DNA of 64,000 nt from Geobacter sp. (GCA_003490025.1 DNJC01000115.1:6424-70423); one strand, 5' to 3'; positions 26,645 to 36,234 are shown, numbered from the stretch's first letter. Translations and numbers: made by a program. Notes: a model not told the origin generated them from the sequence alone.

Positions 26645-27316
26645 AGGCTGTGGCGCCGGCGGGAAACGCCGTCGGATTGGGTGAAATGGCGGCCCTCCAG
26701 GGGCTTTTTACCCGCCCCCCCGTGGAGAAGGGCGCGAGGGTAGCTTGCCGGTCAAAAAACGTTGTATTTCGCAGGAATCGGGCAAAAGGCGTGGCGCAGA
26801 CGCCAATACCGGTGCTTTCACGGCAAACCATGCCTAATAATGAGGCTCCAACAAAGCCAACAGCCCGAAATACATGACACTTTTTCCCGTTTAAACCGCC
26901 TTTGCACCCTCCCCGGGCAGTGGGGCCGGTTCTTGCATGGAGTGAGAGGGTGGGGTGCGGGCGTTACGCCAAATAGCCGGATTGGCGCCCGAGGGAAATG
27001 CCGGCCTGTAAAAGCGCAGCAACGGCAGGTCCACGGGAAAACGCAGCTTGACAAAAAAGTACCGTGGCGGTACTTTGTTCTCCTTCATTTACACGAAGTT
27101 ATACGCGAAGAGGGACGTCTCTTTATCCACTTCCGAACCTATTGAGAAAACCGGCTGGCACTTGATCGGAAGGCGCGGCTCGCCAGGCCGTGATTTTTCG
27201 CTCTGACCATCGCCGGTGTCTACCGCGGCAAGGGGCCGCGGTTGAGACCGGCGCCACCGCCCGACGAGGTGGGGCAGGGCGACAGCGCTAGAGAGCGCGC
27301 AACACAAGGAGGCACA
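26645..27316. other. Long intergenic region, structured leader candidate
   Basis: About 670 bp with no convincing gene. It includes several short hairpins (GGCGT/ACGCC at 26788-26804), a promoter with an embedded palindrome (27048-27076) and then a ~230-nt leader to the ATG at 27317. I looked for GEMM, cobalamin and similar riboswitch cores and found no convincing match. Confidence 0.5.
27048..27076 (+). promoter_or_regulatory. Promoter with embedded perfect palindrome (operator)
   Basis: TTGACA (27048-27053) and a weak -10 TACTTT (27071-27076) are separated by 17 bp. The 21-bp palindrome AAAGTACC-GTGGC-GGTACTTT (27056-27076) fills the spacer and covers the -10. A repressor bound there would block polymerase. 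The decamer GCGGTACTTT recurs upstream of the OmpA-family gene at 37883. Confidence 0.6.
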
Positions 27317-29341
27317 ATGTTTAAGGCTGTATCGCGGTATGTAGTGAAAGCAGGTGCTGTCGGCGTTCTTCTTGGCGCGCTGCTCGCCATCTCCACCATC
27401 CTTGCCACCGCTTCAGTTGCCGATGCCGCCGTGAGCGGGTCGGTTACCTCCACGCATTGGAAGACCTCCAGCGGCGAGGGATACACCCTCAACTTCGCGG
27501 TTCCCGATGAGAGCAATATCAGCACTGTCACCCTGACCAGCGGCCCCGGAGTAACCGCACCGGTTCAACTCACCTTGCTCGACGCGGAGGTCAGCACAGA
27601 GTTGACTGCCGCGCTTGAGCTGACCAATGCTCCCGCCGTCGGCGACAACTACACGCTCAACGTGACCTACGGCGACACGACCGCGCCGCAGGACATTATC
27701 GTTTCGGTCAACGGCGTCATCGCTCCCTTCGCCGCCCCGGCGGCACCCCTGGGGGCGGTGGTTTCCTCGGCGAACCCCACCTTCACCTGGAGCGCCCCCT
27801 CGACCCCGCCGGCCGGGAGCTACAGCTATCAGGTTTCCATCTCCGGCAGCGACGGGAGCTGGAAATCGAGTGCCATTGACAGTGCGACGACCTCCTACCA
27901 GTTCGCCTCGTCGACCTTTTCTCCGTCGGTAGCTCCGACTGCCGGCGTCGTCTACGAATGGACCATGGCCGTCCGCGACGCCAACGGCAACCGCTCCGAG
28001 AACCGCGCCTCCTTCGTATTGGGCGCCAATTTCCAGGGGAAAGTGACCGATCTGGCAGGTAACGGCATCTCCGGAGTGGCCGTCTACGTCTACACCACGG
28101 CGAAGCTGCCGATAGTCCACGACACCGTCCTCACCCAGGCCGATGGCAGCTATGTTTACGGAGGCCTCTCGGCCGCCAGCTACAAGGTCGCCTTCAGCCA
28201 GACTTCCTCCATGATCTGGTACAACAACAAGTTTTCCTACGAGGACGGGGACCTGGTGGCGGTATCCTCGGGTGCCATCACCAGCAGCATCAACGCGGTT
28301 ATCGACTCCTGGGGCGCCATCTCCGGCAAGGCGACCACCTCCGCCGGCTCCGGCATTTCGGGAGCGAAGGCCGAACTGTACGACACCAACGGCGCACTGG
28401 TTGCTTCCGTCCCCTCGGTCACCACCAAGACGGACGGCACCTTCCTCTTCAGCCTTGTCCCCCCCGGCAGCTACAAGATCAAGCTTACCGGCCTCCCGCA
28501 GGGGTACACCGAACAGTGGGCCTTCTCCGGGAACGCCGTCACCGTCACCGCGGGCAACACGACGGAGGTCTACCCCACCGTGATGCCGAGCCTCAACTTC
28601 TCCGGCAAGGTGACCGACGTCGACGGCAGCCCGGTCGCTGGGATCTGGGTCTACCTCTACTCTGACAAATCCGGCACCTTCGCCAACTTCGGCGGTGCGC
28701 AGACGCAGGCGGACGGCAGCTATGTCGTCGGCGGCATGGCATCCGGCAGCTATTACGTCATGTTCGACACCACCGGGACCTCGTTCCAGAAGCAGTATTA
28801 CAACCGCAAGGCGAGCCTCTCGCTGGCCGACGCCGTCGTGGTCGGTTCCACGGCACTGACGAACGTGAACGCCGTGGTAGGGACCGGAAGGCCGGTGATA
28901 ACCACCTTCACCGCCCCGTCCACCTCCGCTTCCTTCAGCGTTACCGGCATCACCCTCACCGCCGTCGAGGGGAACGGGGTAGCCGGGTACCTGCTGACCG
29001 AGAGTTCCACGGCTCCCGACGCCGGCGCCACCGGCTGGAGCGCCACGGCCCCCACCAGCTACAGGTTCACCAGCATCGGAGAGAAGACCCTCTACGCCTG
29101 GGCCAAGGGGAGCACCGGGCTCGTCTCGACCAGCGCCCAGGCGAGCGTCACCATCAGCGCCTCCGCCATGAAGACCGGGGACTGCGACGGCAGCGGGTCG
29201 GTCACCATCGCCGAGGTGCAGAGCGCAATCAACATGTATCTCGGGATCAAACCGGTCGAGCAGTGCGTGGACCAGGACAACAGCGGCGCGGCCTCGATCG
29301 CCGAGGTGCAGAAGACGATCAACTCTTTCCTCGGGCTGTGA
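27317..29341 (+). CDS. Secreted multi-domain protein with C-terminal dockerin
   Basis: Start at ATG 27317 behind AAGGAGG gives 674 residues with a signal peptide ending near AADA (~38). An Ig/FN3-like region (150-260) precedes three carboxypeptidase-regulatory-like beta domains (~263-540; GKVTDLAGNGISGVAVYVY and similar). One ~95-residue repeat then matches those in the next protein (VAGYLLTESSTAP...LYAWAKG). The last ~55 residues form a type-I dockerin-like pair: GDCDGSGSVTIAEVQSAIN and DQDNSGAASIAEVQKTIN, each with the Ca-binding DXDXSG loop. A dockerin implies binding to a cohesin, and one is encoded next door. Confidence 0.85.
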   Translation: MFKAVSRYVVKAGAVGVLLGALLAISTILATASVADAAVSGSVTSTHWKTSSGEGYTLNFAVPDESNISTVTLTSGPGVTAPVQLTLLDAEVSTELTAALELTNAPAVGDNYTLNVTYGDTTAPQDIIVSVNGVIAPFAAPAAPLGAVVSSANPTFTWSAPSTPPAGSYSYQVSISGSDGSWKSSAIDSATTSYQFASSTFSPSVAPTAGVVYEWTMAVRDANGNRSENRASFVLGANFQGKVTDLAGNGISGVAVYVYTTAKLPIVHDTVLTQADGSYVYGGLSAASYKVAFSQTSSMIWYNNKFSYEDGDLVAVSSGAITSSINAVIDSWGAISGKATTSAGSGISGAKAELYDTNGALVASVPSVTTKTDGTFLFSLVPPGSYKIKLTGLPQGYTEQWAFSGNAVTVTAGNTTEVYPTVMPSLNFSGKVTDVDGSPVAGIWVYLYSDKSGTFANFGGAQTQADGSYVVGGMASGSYYVMFDTTGTSFQKQYYNRKASLSLADAVVVGSTALTNVNAVVGTGRPVITTFTAPSTSASFSVTGITLTAVEGNGVAGYLLTESSTAPDAGATGWSATAPTSYRFTSIGEKTLYAWAKGSTGLVSTSAQASVTISASAMKTGDCDGSGSVTIAEVQSAINMYLGIKPVEQCVDQDNSGAASIAEVQKTINSFLGL

Positions 29342-29435
29342 TTTGACACAGGGGCTGCCCGAGGCCTGTATCCGGGAGTAGCCGCTATATAAATAACTGT
29401 TTTTTACCTGCAAAAATTCTGCGCAAGGAGAACGT

Positions 29436-32400
29436 ATGAAACTGAGAATCATCCTGATGTGCATCATGTTATCGCTCCTGATGGTCCCCTCTGCTTTCGC
29501 ACTGGGCGGCAACGTCTCGGGCCATGTCACTGATGCGAATTCGCAGCCGCTTGCCGGCATCTCCGTCCAGTTTTACGACACGTCCGGGACCACCATTACC
29601 AAAGCCGGATTGACCGACTCCGCAGGGGACTACTCGGTCACCAGCATGACCGCCGGGAGCTACAAGGTCATCTTCTACGGCAACAACGGTTCCGGCGCCC
29701 CCTACGTGCAGAAGTGGTATAACGGCGCCTCAAGCCTGGCGACCGCGACCGCCATCACCGTCACCAACGGCGCCACTACCTCGGGCATCGGCGCCACCAT
29801 GGGAGGCGTTGCTTCCCCCAAGGTCGATTTAGGCACTGCGACCAACGGGGCGGCGGGTGCCGTGGTAAAGATCCCGGTAACCATCACCACCGGGGGCGCG
29901 GCCATCTCGTCGGTTGGTGTGAAGATCACCTTCGACCCCAACAAATTCGACAGTGTTTCCTTCCGCGATCCCAATGATCCCACCATGACTTCGGCTACCG
30001 CACGCGGTGCGGCCGCCATCGCCGCAAGCAAGGATCTCAGCGCTGAAAACATCGTAGTCAGCACCGACGGTACCGTCGCCACCTACACGGTCGGCGTGCT
30101 TTCCCAAAGCAACACCAACGTCATAGGCGACGGCGTCTTGCTCAACCTGTATTGCACCCTGGCGGCGAGCGCCACCAGCGGCCCGCTCACCCTTGCCAAC
30201 CTCGCGGACGCCTCCGACCCGAGCGGCTCGGCCATTACGGTAGCAGGCACAGCCGGGACCATCTCCTTCCCCGACCTGGTCAAACCGGTGGTTGACACCT
30301 TCGTCGTCCCGGCCACCGCCACCTCGACTATAGTGAACCTCACCATGACCGCCAGCGACAACATCGGCGTCACCGGCTACCTGATCACCGAGTCCGCCAC
30401 CGCTCCTTTGGCGGACGACTCCGGCTGGAGTTCCACCGTACTCAACAAGTACATCTTCGGTACCGAGGGCGCGAAAACGATTTACGCATGGGCCAAGGAC
30501 GCAGCGGGTAACGTCTCCCTGAGCAAGTCCGCTTCGGTCACCATCACGCTCCCCGACGTGGCCCCGCCGACTGTTTCCGCCTTCACCATGCCGGTGACCG
30601 CCACCACCCTTGTCGTTGACGTCAGCACCTTCACCGCGACCGACACCGTTGGCGTCACCGGTTACCTGATCACCGAGTCTGTGACCCCCCCGGCTGCCAG
30701 CGCCATCGGCTGGACCTCGACCGCTCCGACCAGCTTCACCTTCTCGGCTCAGGGCGCCAGAACCGCATACGCCTGGGCCAAGGACGCAGCCGGCAACGTC
30801 TCGGCCAGCAAGTCCGCGAGCGTGACCATCTCGCTTCCGGACGCAGTCGCCCCGAGCGTTACCGCCTTCGCCATCCCGGCAAACGGCACCAGCCTGACCG
30901 TTACGGTCAGCACCTTCACCGCCACCGACAACATCGCCGTTACCGGTTACCTGGTGACCGAATCCTCCACCGCGCCGACCGCTGCTACCGCCGGCTGGAG
31001 CGGCACCGCGCCGGCCAGCTACGCCGTGACCGGCAACGTCCCGCAGGGTGCAGCCACCTCCGTCACCCTTTACGGCTGGGCCAAGGATGCCGCCGGCAAC
31101 GTCTCGGCTTCCTCCTCCGCCACCGTGACGCTGACCCTCCCGGATACCACCAAGCCGGTCGTGGTCGCCTTCAGCATCCCGGCTACCGCCAACACCGCTG
31201 CCGTTAACATCACCACCCTCACCGCAACCGACAACCTCGCGGTGACCGGTTACCTCCTCACCGAAAGCGCGACGGCGCCGGCTGCCAGCGACAGCGGCTG
31301 GACCTCCATCCCTTCGACCAGCTACACCTTCACCGGCCTCCCGCAGGGTGTCGCTACCGCCAAGACGCTCTACGCCTGGGCCAAGGATGCCGCCGGCAAC
31401 GTCTCCCTGAGCAGCTCGGCCAGCGTCACCATTACCCTGACCGGTCCTTCGCTGGTCTTCAACCCGACCGTTCTTGCCAACGGGACCGCGACCAAGAACC
31501 CGGCGCTCAACTACGCCGGCACCGCGACCGGCACCGGTACCGTCACCCTGACCATAACCAACAACGAACAGCCGGTCACCTTCACCTTCGCCAACGGCGA
31601 CTTCAACGCCGCCATCCTCCTGATCAGCGGCGAAAACAGGCTGGTGGCCACGGCAACCGACGACAACGGCACCACCACCGACACGAGGGTCATCACGCTC
31701 AACACCGACCTCGCTGACCTCACCGTCACCAGCCCGGCCAACGGCAGCTTCACCAAGAACTCCCTCGTCGACCTGGTCGGCACCGTCGGCGCACCGCAGT
31801 CCACCACCGTTACCGTGAAGCTCAACGACGAGGCAGAGCAGACCGCCACCCTTGTTGGCGACACCTTCATCATGCAGCTCAACCTGGTGGCCGGCCCCAA
31901 CACCATCGTTGTCACCGCAACCGACACCGTCAGCGGCGCCCATACCCAGACCGTCGGGATCACCTCCGACGGCAGCGCACCGGACCTGGCTGTTACCTCG
32001 CCGACGCTTCCGTTCTTCACTGCGAAGCAAAGCGCTGTCCTGACCGGTACCGCTTCTGACGACATCACCACCCCGACCGTCACTGTCACTGTGGACGGCG
32101 TGGCGCTGGAAACCCAGCCGGTGGTGACCGCCGGCGCCTTCAGTGCGACTATCGCGCTGCCGACCGTGAAAGAGTACGCTGTCGTGGTGACCGTTACCGA
32201 CCAGTCGGGCAACAGTTCTGCCGTCAGCGGCAAAATCACCAGAAAGGACCCGAGCGGCAACGCCACCGACGGCGTCTCCGCACCGACCATCGTCGACGTC
32301 CAGAAGGCGCTCCAGTTCGCCCTCGGTACTGCCACACCTACCGCCGACGAGCTGACCAACATGGACGTCGCTCCGCTGGTGAGCAGCAAGCCAGCTCCTG

Positions 32401-32468
32401 ACGGCGTCATCGACGGCGGTGACGCCCTGGTGATTCTCGAGAAGGTTGTGGGAACCGTGACCTGGTAG
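29436..32468 (+). CDS. Large secreted protein with cohesin-like and dockerin-like modules
   Basis: A 1010-residue exported protein (signal peptide ~1-22). Residues 24-125 are a carboxypeptidase-regulatory-like beta domain. Residues ~128-275 resemble a cohesin: VVKIPVTITT, VGVKITFDPNKFDSVSF, GDGVLLNLYC, then LTLANLADASD. Four ~100-residue repeats follow (~285-690), each with VTGYL.TES...YAWAKDAAGNVS, and then three Glucodextranase_B-type beta domains. The final ~60 residues (APTIVDVQKALQFALG, DGVIDGGDALVILEKV) look like a divergent dockerin. An AAGGAG site precedes the ATG. It probably forms part of a scaffold with its two neighbours. Confidence 0.8.
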   Translation: MKLRIILMCIMLSLLMVPSAFALGGNVSGHVTDANSQPLAGISVQFYDTSGTTITKAGLTDSAGDYSVTSMTAGSYKVIFYGNNGSGAPYVQKWYNGASSLATATAITVTNGATTSGIGATMGGVASPKVDLGTATNGAAGAVVKIPVTITTGGAAISSVGVKITFDPNKFDSVSFRDPNDPTMTSATARGAAAIAASKDLSAENIVVSTDGTVATYTVGVLSQSNTNVIGDGVLLNLYCTLAASATSGPLTLANLADASDPSGSAITVAGTAGTISFPDLVKPVVDTFVVPATATSTIVNLTMTASDNIGVTGYLITESATAPLADDSGWSSTVLNKYIFGTEGAKTIYAWAKDAAGNVSLSKSASVTITLPDVAPPTVSAFTMPVTATTLVVDVSTFTATDTVGVTGYLITESVTPPAASAIGWTSTAPTSFTFSAQGARTAYAWAKDAAGNVSASKSASVTISLPDAVAPSVTAFAIPANGTSLTVTVSTFTATDNIAVTGYLVTESSTAPTAATAGWSGTAPASYAVTGNVPQGAATSVTLYGWAKDAAGNVSASSSATVTLTLPDTTKPVVVAFSIPATANTAAVNITTLTATDNLAVTGYLLTESATAPAASDSGWTSIPSTSYTFTGLPQGVATAKTLYAWAKDAAGNVSLSSSASVTITLTGPSLVFNPTVLANGTATKNPALNYAGTATGTGTVTLTITNNEQPVTFTFANGDFNAAILLISGENRLVATATDDNGTTTDTRVITLNTDLADLTVTSPANGSFTKNSLVDLVGTVGAPQSTTVTVKLNDEAEQTATLVGDTFIMQLNLVAGPNTIVVTATDTVSGAHTQTVGITSDGSAPDLAVTSPTLPFFTAKQSAVLTGTASDDITTPTVTVTVDGVALETQPVVTAGAFSATIALPTVKEYAVVVTVTDQSGNSSAVSGKITRKDPSGNATDGVSAPTIVDVQKALQFALGTATPTADELTNMDVAPLVSSKPAPDGVIDGGDALVILEKVVGTVTW

Positions 32469-32500
32469 GAAGCGAAATAACAACTACGGAGACTAAATAA

Positions 32501-33649
32501 ATGAAAAGTATAAAACTGGTACTCATTTCAGCTCTTCTACTGATTACCGCCGCCTGTGGCGGGGGAGGAGGGGGTAGCAGCACCCCTCCGACTCCCAGCA
32601 CCATCACCGGTGTAGCCGCGGCCGGCATCATCAAGGGCGGGAGCGTCAAGGCCTTCTCCCCCTACAGCAGCGTCACCGCAGCTGACAAGAAGCAGATCGG
32701 TACGACCGCGACTACCCTCACCGACGGGACCTACAGCATCAACCTCGGCACCTACACCGGTCCGGTCATCGTCGAGGTGAGCGGCGGCAGCTATGTCGAC
32801 GAGGCAACCGGCGCCACCGTGGTCATTCCCGCCAGCGCCCCGTTGCGCGCAGTCGCCATTAGCGCCAGCGGCTCGGTGGACGTCGCCGTAACTCCGCTGA
32901 CCGACCTGGCTGCAAAGCAGGCGGCAACGCTTGCCGGCATCGGCAAGAAAGTGACGGCAACAGAGATCGACAAGGCCAACTCCCAGATATCGGACCTGTT
33001 CAAGGTTACCGACATCGTCGCGGTCCAGCCTTTGGACGCATCCGCCACGCTGGTGGGGACGGATGCCCAGAAGCAGTACACCCTCGCCCTGGCGGCACTT
33101 TCCCAGTACGTCGCGGGTGGCTCCACCCTGACGGACCTGGCGACCAGCATCGATGCGGGCGGGGTGATGACCCCGGCAGAGGCGACCAAAGTCGAAACCG
33201 CCCTCTCGACCTTCATCGCGAGCGGCAACAACTTGACCGGTGTCACCACTGTCCCGGACACCTTGCAAAACATCGGCACCACCACGCTCACCCTCACCGT
33301 CGCCCTCTCCGGCACCGGTGTGAAGAGCGTCGATGCCATCATCAACCTTCCTGCCGGGACCAGCGTCGCCGCAGATGCCAATGGCGCACCGCTCGCCGGG
33401 GTCCTCACCAAGCTGATCACCGCTACCAACTACTCGCTTGAGGGTGTAACCTCCACCGGGACCCTTCACGTGATCTTCAACGTGGCGGACCAGGCCAGCA
33501 TGCCGGCAGGCGACATCCTGACCATCAAGGTGGACGTGGCAGCCGGTCAAACCGCCCCCGCGGCAAGCGCCTTCACCGTGGGTGATGCCACCAAGCTCAA
33601 GGACGTTAATGGCGCGGTGGTAAGCGGCGCAGCTATCACGCTGCGCTAA
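32501..33649 (+). CDS. Surface lipoprotein with cohesin-like C-terminal domain
   Basis: A 382-residue lipoprotein (lipobox TAAC, followed by GGGGGGSS). Residues 30-120 are a beta-rich domain with TDGTYSINLGTYTGPVIVEV. Residues ~125-240 are helical (DLAAKQAATLAGIGKKVTA...). Residues ~250-382 have a cohesin-type pattern: TLTVALSGTGVKSVDAIINL, LHVIFNVADQ, GDILTIKVDVAAG. The lipid anchor would fix a cohesin to the outer membrane and could hold dockerin-bearing partners such as the proteins encoded upstream. The gene lies 32 bp after the 1010-residue protein and ends with a strong terminator. The cohesin call is less certain than for the upstream gene. Confidence 0.7.
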   Translation: MKSIKLVLISALLLITAACGGGGGGSSTPPTPSTITGVAAAGIIKGGSVKAFSPYSSVTAADKKQIGTTATTLTDGTYSINLGTYTGPVIVEVSGGSYVDEATGATVVIPASAPLRAVAISASGSVDVAVTPLTDLAAKQAATLAGIGKKVTATEIDKANSQISDLFKVTDIVAVQPLDASATLVGTDAQKQYTLALAALSQYVAGGSTLTDLATSIDAGGVMTPAEATKVETALSTFIASGNNLTGVTTVPDTLQNIGTTTLTLTVALSGTGVKSVDAIINLPAGTSVAADANGAPLAGVLTKLITATNYSLEGVTSTGTLHVIFNVADQASMPAGDILTIKVDVAAGQTAPAASAFTVGDATKLKDVNGAVVSGAAITLR

Positions 33650-33689
33650 GGCGCCGCATCAAGTAACTGTCAGCATCATTTAGCATCAC

Positions 33690-33720
33690 AAAAACCTGCC
33701 CCCGAAAAGGGCAGGTTTTT
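33690..33720 (+). terminator. Rho-independent terminator of surface-protein operon
   Basis: AAAACCTGCCC/GGGCAGGTTTTT stem-loop. Confidence 0.92.
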
Positions 33721-34101
33721 GCGTTTTCAGAGACGGCTCCCCCCATCTCCCCTTGCCCTCCGGGAAAGGCCTTTCCATCGTCCATGTCATTGTGGAGGTA
33801 CCTGACGTCCGCGTTCTTTCTACCGGAGGTCGTAGAGTTGTCCATGTCCCCTCCCCCGGAGGGGGAGGGCCAGGGAGGGGGGCTTGGGGCACGGGAGGGG
33901 GGACTAGATATGCAGTAGATCCTAACTTAACGGCAGTGGGGCTTGGGGGGCTTAGGGGTGCTTCAGGGTAGGGAGAAGCCCCCCGGTTAAAGGGCGCAGA
34001 GTATGGCGAAGAGAGCGAGAGGAGGGGGCGTGCTGACGGCTTGGCAGGGGTGGTCAACTGCAGGTGCACAAAGCAACTGCAGGTGCCCAGGCCCAAACAC
34101 G
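33721..34101. other. Intergenic, repeat-bearing, no gene
   Basis: About 380 bp between convergent genes. It holds a CCCTCCCCCGGAGGGGGAGGG hairpin (near 33848-33868) and a 13-bp direct repeat CAACTGCAGGTGC at 34055 and 34074. No credible coding sequence. Confidence 0.6.
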
Positions 34102-34132
34102 AAAAAAGGCAGGGACCTTGGCCCCTGCCTTT
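34102..34132 (-). terminator. Rho-independent terminator (minus strand)
   Basis: Stem AAAGGCAGGG/CCCTGCCTTT followed on the minus strand by a T run; it ends the NrfJ-like gene. Confidence 0.88.
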
Positions 34133-34160
34133 CGTTATGCTCGCAGATCCGAATCTCTGG

Positions 34161-34931
34161 CTACTTCGCCAGTCCCGGAGAGAAGATGATGTTTTCGAAG
34201 TTGCGCTTGAGGCTCTTGCTGGAGAAGAACGGCATCACGTTCCCTGCCTGAATGGTTACCTCGGAGCCCACCTTCACGTCCGTCGACGGGATGGCTGCCC
34301 AGGTCTTGCCTCCTTCCCTTTCCAGGCAGATGTAGGTGTAGCCGCCGGCATCCATAGCTTCGACCACCTTGCCTGACAGTGCCGCCTGGGCCGCCTTCGC
34401 CTGCGCTGCCTCCAAGGCCCCTTTGGGGAGGGCAGGGTGGGTGGGGGGAAGTTTGGATTCTGCTCCGGCGGTCGTTGCAGCCGGTGCCGCCGGTGCCGCC
34501 GGTACGGGCGGCTTCTCGGCGGGCTTCGCTTGCTGCCCCTGGATCCCGGCAGAGAAGTGGATGTTGCCGAAAGTCCTCTTGAGCATGCTGCTACGGAAAT
34601 CGACCATGTCTATGCCGGGGATGAGGATGATCTCCTCGCCAACTTTGACCTCAGTGGACGGAACGGCCGCCCAAGCCTTCCTGCCGTCTTTTTCCAACAG
34701 CATGTAGGTATAGTTTCCTACCTGCATGCTCTCCACTACCTTCCCGGCAAGAATGGGAGGCTCGTATTTGGTCGGTTCTGCCGGCGCAGGGGCGGCAGCC
34801 TTTGCGGCTGCGGCTTTGGGCTGGGCAGAAAGGGCCGGCTCCCCCTTCTTTGCCATAGTGGCGCAACCGCTTACCGTTGCCATCGCGATAGCAACGGTCA
34901 ATCCGGCCGCAAGAAACTTCTCTCTTTTCAT
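34161..34931 (-). CDS. Lipoprotein with two NrfJ-like OB-type repeats
   Basis: A 256-residue lipoprotein (lipobox VSGC at ~23) with an Ala/Pro-rich linker. There are two ~75-residue repeats: GKVVESMQVGNYTYMLLEKD...WAAVPSTEVKVGEEI and GKVVEAMDAGGYTYICLERE...WAAIPSTDVKVGSEV, each closing with LKR.F.NI.FS.G. This repeat is found in NrfJ-like proteins of Geobacter and resembles an OB-fold metal- or nucleic-acid-binding module. The function is unproven; a link to cytochrome biogenesis is assumed from family context. Start follows AAGGAG, and a terminator lies 29 bp after the stop. Confidence 0.75.
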   Translation of the reverse strand: MKREKFLAAGLTVAIAMATVSGCATMAKKGEPALSAQPKAAAAKAAAPAPAEPTKYEPPILAGKVVESMQVGNYTYMLLEKDGRKAWAAVPSTEVKVGEEIILIPGIDMVDFRSSMLKRTFGNIHFSAGIQGQQAKPAEKPPVPAAPAAPAATTAGAESKLPPTHPALPKGALEAAQAKAAQAALSGKVVEAMDAGGYTYICLEREGGKTWAAIPSTDVKVGSEVTIQAGNVMPFFSSKSLKRNFENIIFSPGLAK

Positions 34932-35537
34932 TTAGAAACTCCTTAAAGGGGAATGGGACCGGCCGCTGTCGCGCCCAAGCCACCATCCTTTGTACCTTAT
35001 TTGCAGCATTTTTAAAAGCTTATTGTGCCTGATAACTGATACAGACCAACCCGTAAACGGTATCACCTCCGGCTGCCAAATACTCCTCTTACTGTTACTC
35101 CCCAGTTTTATTTCGCACCTTCCTCAGAGAAAGAACCTTCATCGACAAAGAAATCTCTCTCTGTGCCAATACCTCAGTTCTCCAAGTTCAAATTTTGATC
35201 ACCAGGCCCGGGATGAATCGAACAGGCGCATCTGCAGTCTGTCCTGACGGCTCAACCCTTCTGTACGCTGAAGCGGGCTGCTCGAAAGTGCGGGTCTGCG
35301 CGGCGCAGTTGCAGCTCTCCCCGGCGCGTCTGCAGGGCTTGGTCGGCTTTTGAAGGATAGCTCCTGGTTTCTTGTGCAGCTTTTGAACAGGGCAATTCTG
35401 AAAGCCGTGATCAAATTCATTTCATGTCGTTTCCATTTATCCAGTAATTACGGTGGCTTAAAATTAAAAACGCGGCATGCCAGTTTCGGGTATCCCCCTT
35501 GTAATAGGTAGGTTGACTAACCAAGGAGGTAACGGAC
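34932..35537. other. Long divergent intergenic region
   Basis: A 600-bp region of lower GC between divergent genes. A 73-codon minus-strand ORF (35199-35420) has no ribosome-binding site and no recognisable protein features. AT-rich DNA near 35455-35475 probably holds the promoter of the cytochrome gene, but no clear hexamers were found. Confidence 0.5.
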
Positions 35538-36191
35538 ATGCGTGCAAGAACTCTTTCACTTCAGGTAATATTGCCGGCCGCCGCAGCTATCGCCTTTTTG
35601 GCAGTTTTCAGCCCCGTTCGTGAAGCGACTGCTTTTCAGCAGTTCGGGGCCTCGCAGGGAAGCGGCGAGACGTGCGCATTCAGCATCCAGATGAAAAAGC
35701 CGGCGTTCAGGATGCGTTACATGGAGAAAGTAGCGAAGTACCAGGACGGCGCGGCAGCGGCTCCGAGACTCGCCACGATAGACGAGATGTACGGCAACGT
35801 TCAGGAAGTGTCGCTTTTCACCGATGAGGGTGGGAGCAGTTCAGCCGAGGCCTTCAACAACGCGATAGGGGTAGACCCGCTGAGCCTCGACTGCCTCAGC
35901 TGCCATGATGGTTCCGGCGCCTCCAACGTCACGATCAACTTGAGGAACGACCCGTACAAAAGGTTCAGGAACGCGCAAAACGCCAAGGATCATCCCATCG
36001 GGATGGAGTATGGAAACTATGTCGCCACTCCCGGTAACGACTACAAGCCGATATTCGGTCGGAGCAACATGGTGCTGGTGAATGGAAAAGTTGGTTGCCT
36101 TACCTGCCACGACCCGCAGAACAGCGAAAAAGGACACCTCGTCATGAGCGACCGGAACAGCGCTCTTTGCCTCAGCTGCCATAGCAAATAA
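35538..36191 (+). CDS. Periplasmic triheme c-type cytochrome
   Basis: A 217-residue exported protein (signal peptide ~1-32) with three CXXCH heme motifs: CLSCH at 119-123, CLTCH at 187-191 and CLSCH at 211-215, the last only two residues from the C-terminus. Extra His residues (HPIG near 150, GHLV near 200) could be distal ligands. The pattern of paired motifs late in the chain resembles doubled-CXXCH/tetraheme-type cytochromes of Geobacter electron transfer. The start follows AAGGAGG. It is monocistronic and next to envelope genes; the electron partner is unknown. Confidence 0.88.
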   Translation: MRARTLSLQVILPAAAAIAFLAVFSPVREATAFQQFGASQGSGETCAFSIQMKKPAFRMRYMEKVAKYQDGAAAAPRLATIDEMYGNVQEVSLFTDEGGSSSAEAFNNAIGVDPLSLDCLSCHDGSGASNVTINLRNDPYKRFRNAQNAKDHPIGMEYGNYVATPGNDYKPIFGRSNMVLVNGKVGCLTCHDPQNSEKGHLVMSDRNSALCLSCHSK

Positions 36192-36207
36192 ACAGAGGCA
36201 GGCTACT

Positions 36208-36234
36208 AAGATAAAGATAAAGATAAAGATAAAG
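36208..36234. repeat. ATAAAG hexamer microsatellite
   Basis: Four perfect ATAAAG units plus a partial one just after the cytochrome gene, followed by two copies of GGCAGG(A/G)CAAGACT. It lies between convergent genes. Confidence 0.85.

Noticed and set aside
26740..26880. GEMM (c-di-GMP/cGAMP) riboswitch candidate, from GGCAAACC and ACAAAGCC strings
   Set aside because: The spacing and the P1b stem do not match the GEMM core and the tetraloop is absent. A covariance-model search would settle it.
27413..29560. 715-codon minus-strand frame opposite the dockerin protein
   Set aside because: Shadow of the repeat domains on the plus strand; no protein features.
29829..32483. 884-codon open frame on the minus strand opposite the 1010-residue secreted protein
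   Set aside because: It is an antisense shadow produced by high-GC, repeat-rich codons. It has no ribosome-binding site, no signal or domain, and an Arg/Gly-rich composition unlike a folded protein.
35199..35420. 73-codon minus-strand ORF in the region before the cytochrome gene
   Set aside because: No ribosome-binding site, no recognisable protein features and an atypical composition.
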